Assembly (NCBI GenBank): GCA_002389995.1
Contig: DGRR01000102.1
Span: forward strand, 1 to 7,004
Reading direction: 5' to 3'
DNA: 7,004 nt
Source of the DNA: Ruminococcus sp. UBA4383
GTDB taxonomy: Bacteria; Bacillota; Clostridia; Oscillospirales; Ruminococcaceae
Shown piece after piece: positions 5,489-7,004 of the stretch. The first letter of the stretch is position 1, and every line of letters starts with the position of its first letter. The notes beneath the pieces were generated by a model. That model was not told where the DNA came from, made no database searches, and saw only the letters and a list, made by a program, of their open reading frames with translations. The position numbers were made by a program, and so were the translations under genes.

Positions 5489-6616
5489 ATGATTTGGATA
5501 GTTCTGTTTGCAGTACTTATAATACTCTCCATAGCAGCGAGTTTCTATCTTGTTTCAAGGATACATCGTTTCAGTTTCATTAAAAAGCTTGAAAAGAAAA
5601 ATAAAATTCTTTCATGGATAATTTCATTCATACCTTTAATCATAACAGGCGGATTATTTTCAATAATAAACATATGGTCTGTAATCATAGTATTTATTCA
5701 TCTTTTTGTATTCTGGATTGGCTGCGACATAATTGCATCATTCATAAGAAAATTAAAAAAATCTAAGCCCGACCCCGACAAAATAAGAAAAAATTATGAG
5801 GGACTCGCCGCAATACTCATAACAGCAGTTTATCTCGGCATGGGCTGGTATCTCGCACATCATGTATTTGTAACTCAGTATCAGCTTAAAACAAATAAAT
5901 CTCTCGGTCAGGATAATCTAAGAATCGTAGAAATTGCAGACTCTCATCTCGGCATAACTCTTGACGGTGAAAAATTCGCACAGCAGATTGAACGTGTCAA
6001 TCAGACCAACCCCGATATTCTTGTAATTGCAGGAGATTTTGTCGATGACGATTCGGAAAAAGATGACATGATTCGTGCCTGCGAAGCCCTCGGAAATGCA
6101 AAGACAAATTACGGAGTATATTTCATATTCGGCAACCATGACAAGGGCTATTATGAAGGGTACAGAAACTTCAAAACAAATGAACTCGTCACCGAACTTG
6201 AAAAAAATAACGTAACCATTCTTGAAGACGAGAGTATTCTTGTAAATGACAGTTTCTATGTTATAGGCAGACAGGACAAGTCCGAAGAACAGCGCAGCGG
6301 AGGGCGTTCCTCCATGCAGGATATTATATCAGACCTCGATTCTTCAAAATACATGATAACTCTCGACCACCAGCCGAATGCATATGATGAAGAAGCCCAG
6401 TCGGGAGTTGACCTTGTTCTCTCAGGACATACCCACGGAGGACATATATTTCCCGCAGGGCAGATAGGTCTCTGGATTAAGGCAAATGACCGTGTTTACG
6501 GCACTGAAAAAAGAAACAATACCGATTTCATAGTTACATCAGGAATTTCAGGCTGGGCAATACCTTTCAAAACAGGTACTTTCTCAGAATTTGTCATCAT
6601 AGACATAACTAATTGA
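5489..6616 (+). CDS. Membrane-anchored YkuE/YaeI-like metallophosphoesterase
   Basis: This 375-residue protein has four predicted membrane segments (about 2-22, 42-61, 63-84, 106-125) followed by a calcineurin-like metallophosphoesterase domain (~143-375). The metal-ligand motifs are all present: D151 and H153 in ADSHLG, D183 in AGDFVD, N216-H217-D218 in GNHD, H294 in LDHQP and H314/H316 in GHTHGGH. Relatives YkuE and YaeI are membrane-associated phosphodiesterases/phosphatases; LpxG-type members act on a lipid A precursor, an unlikely substrate in a Gram-positive host. The true substrate is unknown; an envelope lipid or nucleotide-linked compound is a guess. The ATG is 2 nt after the thrH stop and has no recognisable ribosome binding site, so translation probably depends on ribosomes finishing thrH. 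The next Met is at residue 118, beyond three membrane segments, so this start is secure. Confidence 0.88.
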   Translation: MIWIVLFAVLIILSIAASFYLVSRIHRFSFIKKLEKKNKILSWIISFIPLIITGGLFSIINIWSVIIVFIHLFVFWIGCDIIASFIRKLKKSKPDPDKIRKNYEGLAAILITAVYLGMGWYLAHHVFVTQYQLKTNKSLGQDNLRIVEIADSHLGITLDGEKFAQQIERVNQTNPDILVIAGDFVDDDSEKDDMIRACEALGNAKTNYGVYFIFGNHDKGYYEGYRNFKTNELVTELEKNNVTILEDESILVNDSFYVIGRQDKSEEQRSGGRSSMQDIISDLDSSKYMITLDHQPNAYDEEAQSGVDLVLSGHTHGGHIFPAGQIGLWIKANDRVYGTEKRNNTDFIVTSGISGWAIPFKTGTFSEFVIIDITN

Positions 6617-6632
6617 CAATTAAAATCACATA

Positions 6633-6664
6633 AAAAAACCTGTACTCTCCGGTACAGGTTTTTT
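6633..6664. terminator. Bidirectional rho-independent terminator
   Basis: A 13-bp perfect stem, AAAAAACCTGTAC (6633-6645) and GTACAGGTTTTTT (6652-6664), with a 6-nt loop has a T-run in both reading directions. It lies 16 nt after the phosphoesterase stop and 28 nt after the stop of the converging small gene, so it can end both transcripts. Confidence 0.92.
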
Positions 6665-6692
6665 ATAATATTTATATGAAAAAAACTGCAAG

Positions 6693-6977
6693 TTATGAAT
6701 TTTTAAGGGCTTTGTCAAGCCATACCTTTGCAAAGTCAAGTGCTTCATAGAGTCCGCATTCTCTCTCGGCATTTCTGACAAATGCCTTAATCGGATTGGG
6801 TTCATTGGTATCAAGCTGAACTATTCTGACTTTTGAAGTCATTTTTTCGCCGTTAATCTCTTTTGTATCGGCTATTGTAATCCATATGACATAAGGGTCT
6901 GACATATAGCCGTAATACAGTTGATTCCCGCTTCTTACAAGCGGATAACCTTTGTAAATATAGAATTTTTCGTTCAT
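6693..6977 (-). CDS. Conserved small protein of unknown function
   Basis: This 94-residue protein has no signal peptide or membrane segment. The N-terminal half (YIYKGYPLVRSG, 6-17; LYYGYMSDPYVIWITI, 20-35) looks like a small antiparallel beta-sheet; the C-terminal half (~60-93) looks helical, with ECGLYEALDFAKVWLDKAL. I recall similar YKGxPLVRSGxxxYYGxMSDxYV proteins as hypotheticals in Oscillospiraceae, but know no function. The ATG at 6977 has AAGGAGG (6983-6989) 5 nt upstream; a TTG at 7004 in the same frame is ignored. The promoter must lie beyond the right edge, and the gene converges on the phosphoesterase with a shared terminator. Confidence 0.8.
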   Translation of the reverse strand: MNEKFYIYKGYPLVRSGNQLYYGYMSDPYVIWITIADTKEINGEKMTSKVRIVQLDTNEPNPIKAFVRNAERECGLYEALDFAKVWLDKALKNS

Positions 6978-6982
6978 TTTTT

Positions 6983-6989
6983 CCTCCTT
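6983..6989 (-). promoter_or_regulatory. Ribosome binding site of the small gene
   Basis: AAGGAGG, a full match to the anti-Shine-Dalgarno core, lies 5 nt before ATG 6977 and sets the start. Confidence 0.85.
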
Positions 6990-7004
6990 ATTTAAAATCG
7001 TCAA

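Noticed and set aside
6978..7004. TTG start at 7004 extending the small protein by nine residues
   Set aside because: The extension would be translated from the ribosome binding site itself (NKEE is AAGGAGG read as codons).

Overview
The window looks like chromosomal DNA of an anaerobic, plant-fibre-degrading member of the Oscillospiraceae, most likely a Ruminococcus near the R. flavefaciens lineage. The grounds are two secreted proteins with C-terminal dockerins of a Ruminococcus-like pattern (GDANEDGKVSISD... plus a second, looser calcium loop), Thr-rich linkers, a GH26 mannanase, strong AGGAGG-type ribosome binding sites and a moderately AT-rich sequence. No marker gene is present, so the species is inference.

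Layout. Positions 1-377 hold a non-coding tandem array: three full copies of a 106-107 bp GC-rich unit and a degenerate fourth, each able to form two hairpins. A rho-independent terminator (438-465) then closes a two-gene minus-strand unit. In transcription order this unit is a secreted GH26 beta-mannanase with a CBM35-like module and dockerin (4588-2561), then a secreted zinc-metallopeptidase-like protein with a cohesin-like beta module, a further unassigned module and a dockerin (2500-470). They are 60 nt apart with a strong hairpin in the gap, and their dockerins are 61/67 identical, so both products probably attach to the same scaffoldin cohesins. The mannanase supplies the hydrolytic activity. 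The role of the peptidase-like partner is not known.

The divergent intergenic region (4589-4883) is dense in regulatory-looking sequence: a good promoter in each direction, an inverted repeat over the mannanase -10 box, a 14-bp palindrome at the expected start of the opposite transcript, and an imperfect 24-bp direct repeat with a 31-bp period between the two promoters.

On the plus strand follow thrH (4884-5486; phosphoserine phosphatase/homoserine phosphotransferase of the HAD superfamily) and, 2 nt later and probably translationally coupled, a membrane-anchored YkuE/YaeI-like metallophosphoesterase (5489-6616). A bidirectional terminator (6633-6664) separates these from a converging minus-strand gene (6977-6693) for a 94-residue protein of unknown function.

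Most of the window is readable as known families. The parts least explained are the two-hairpin repeat array, the multi-module dockerin metallopeptidase and the architecture of the divergent promoter region.
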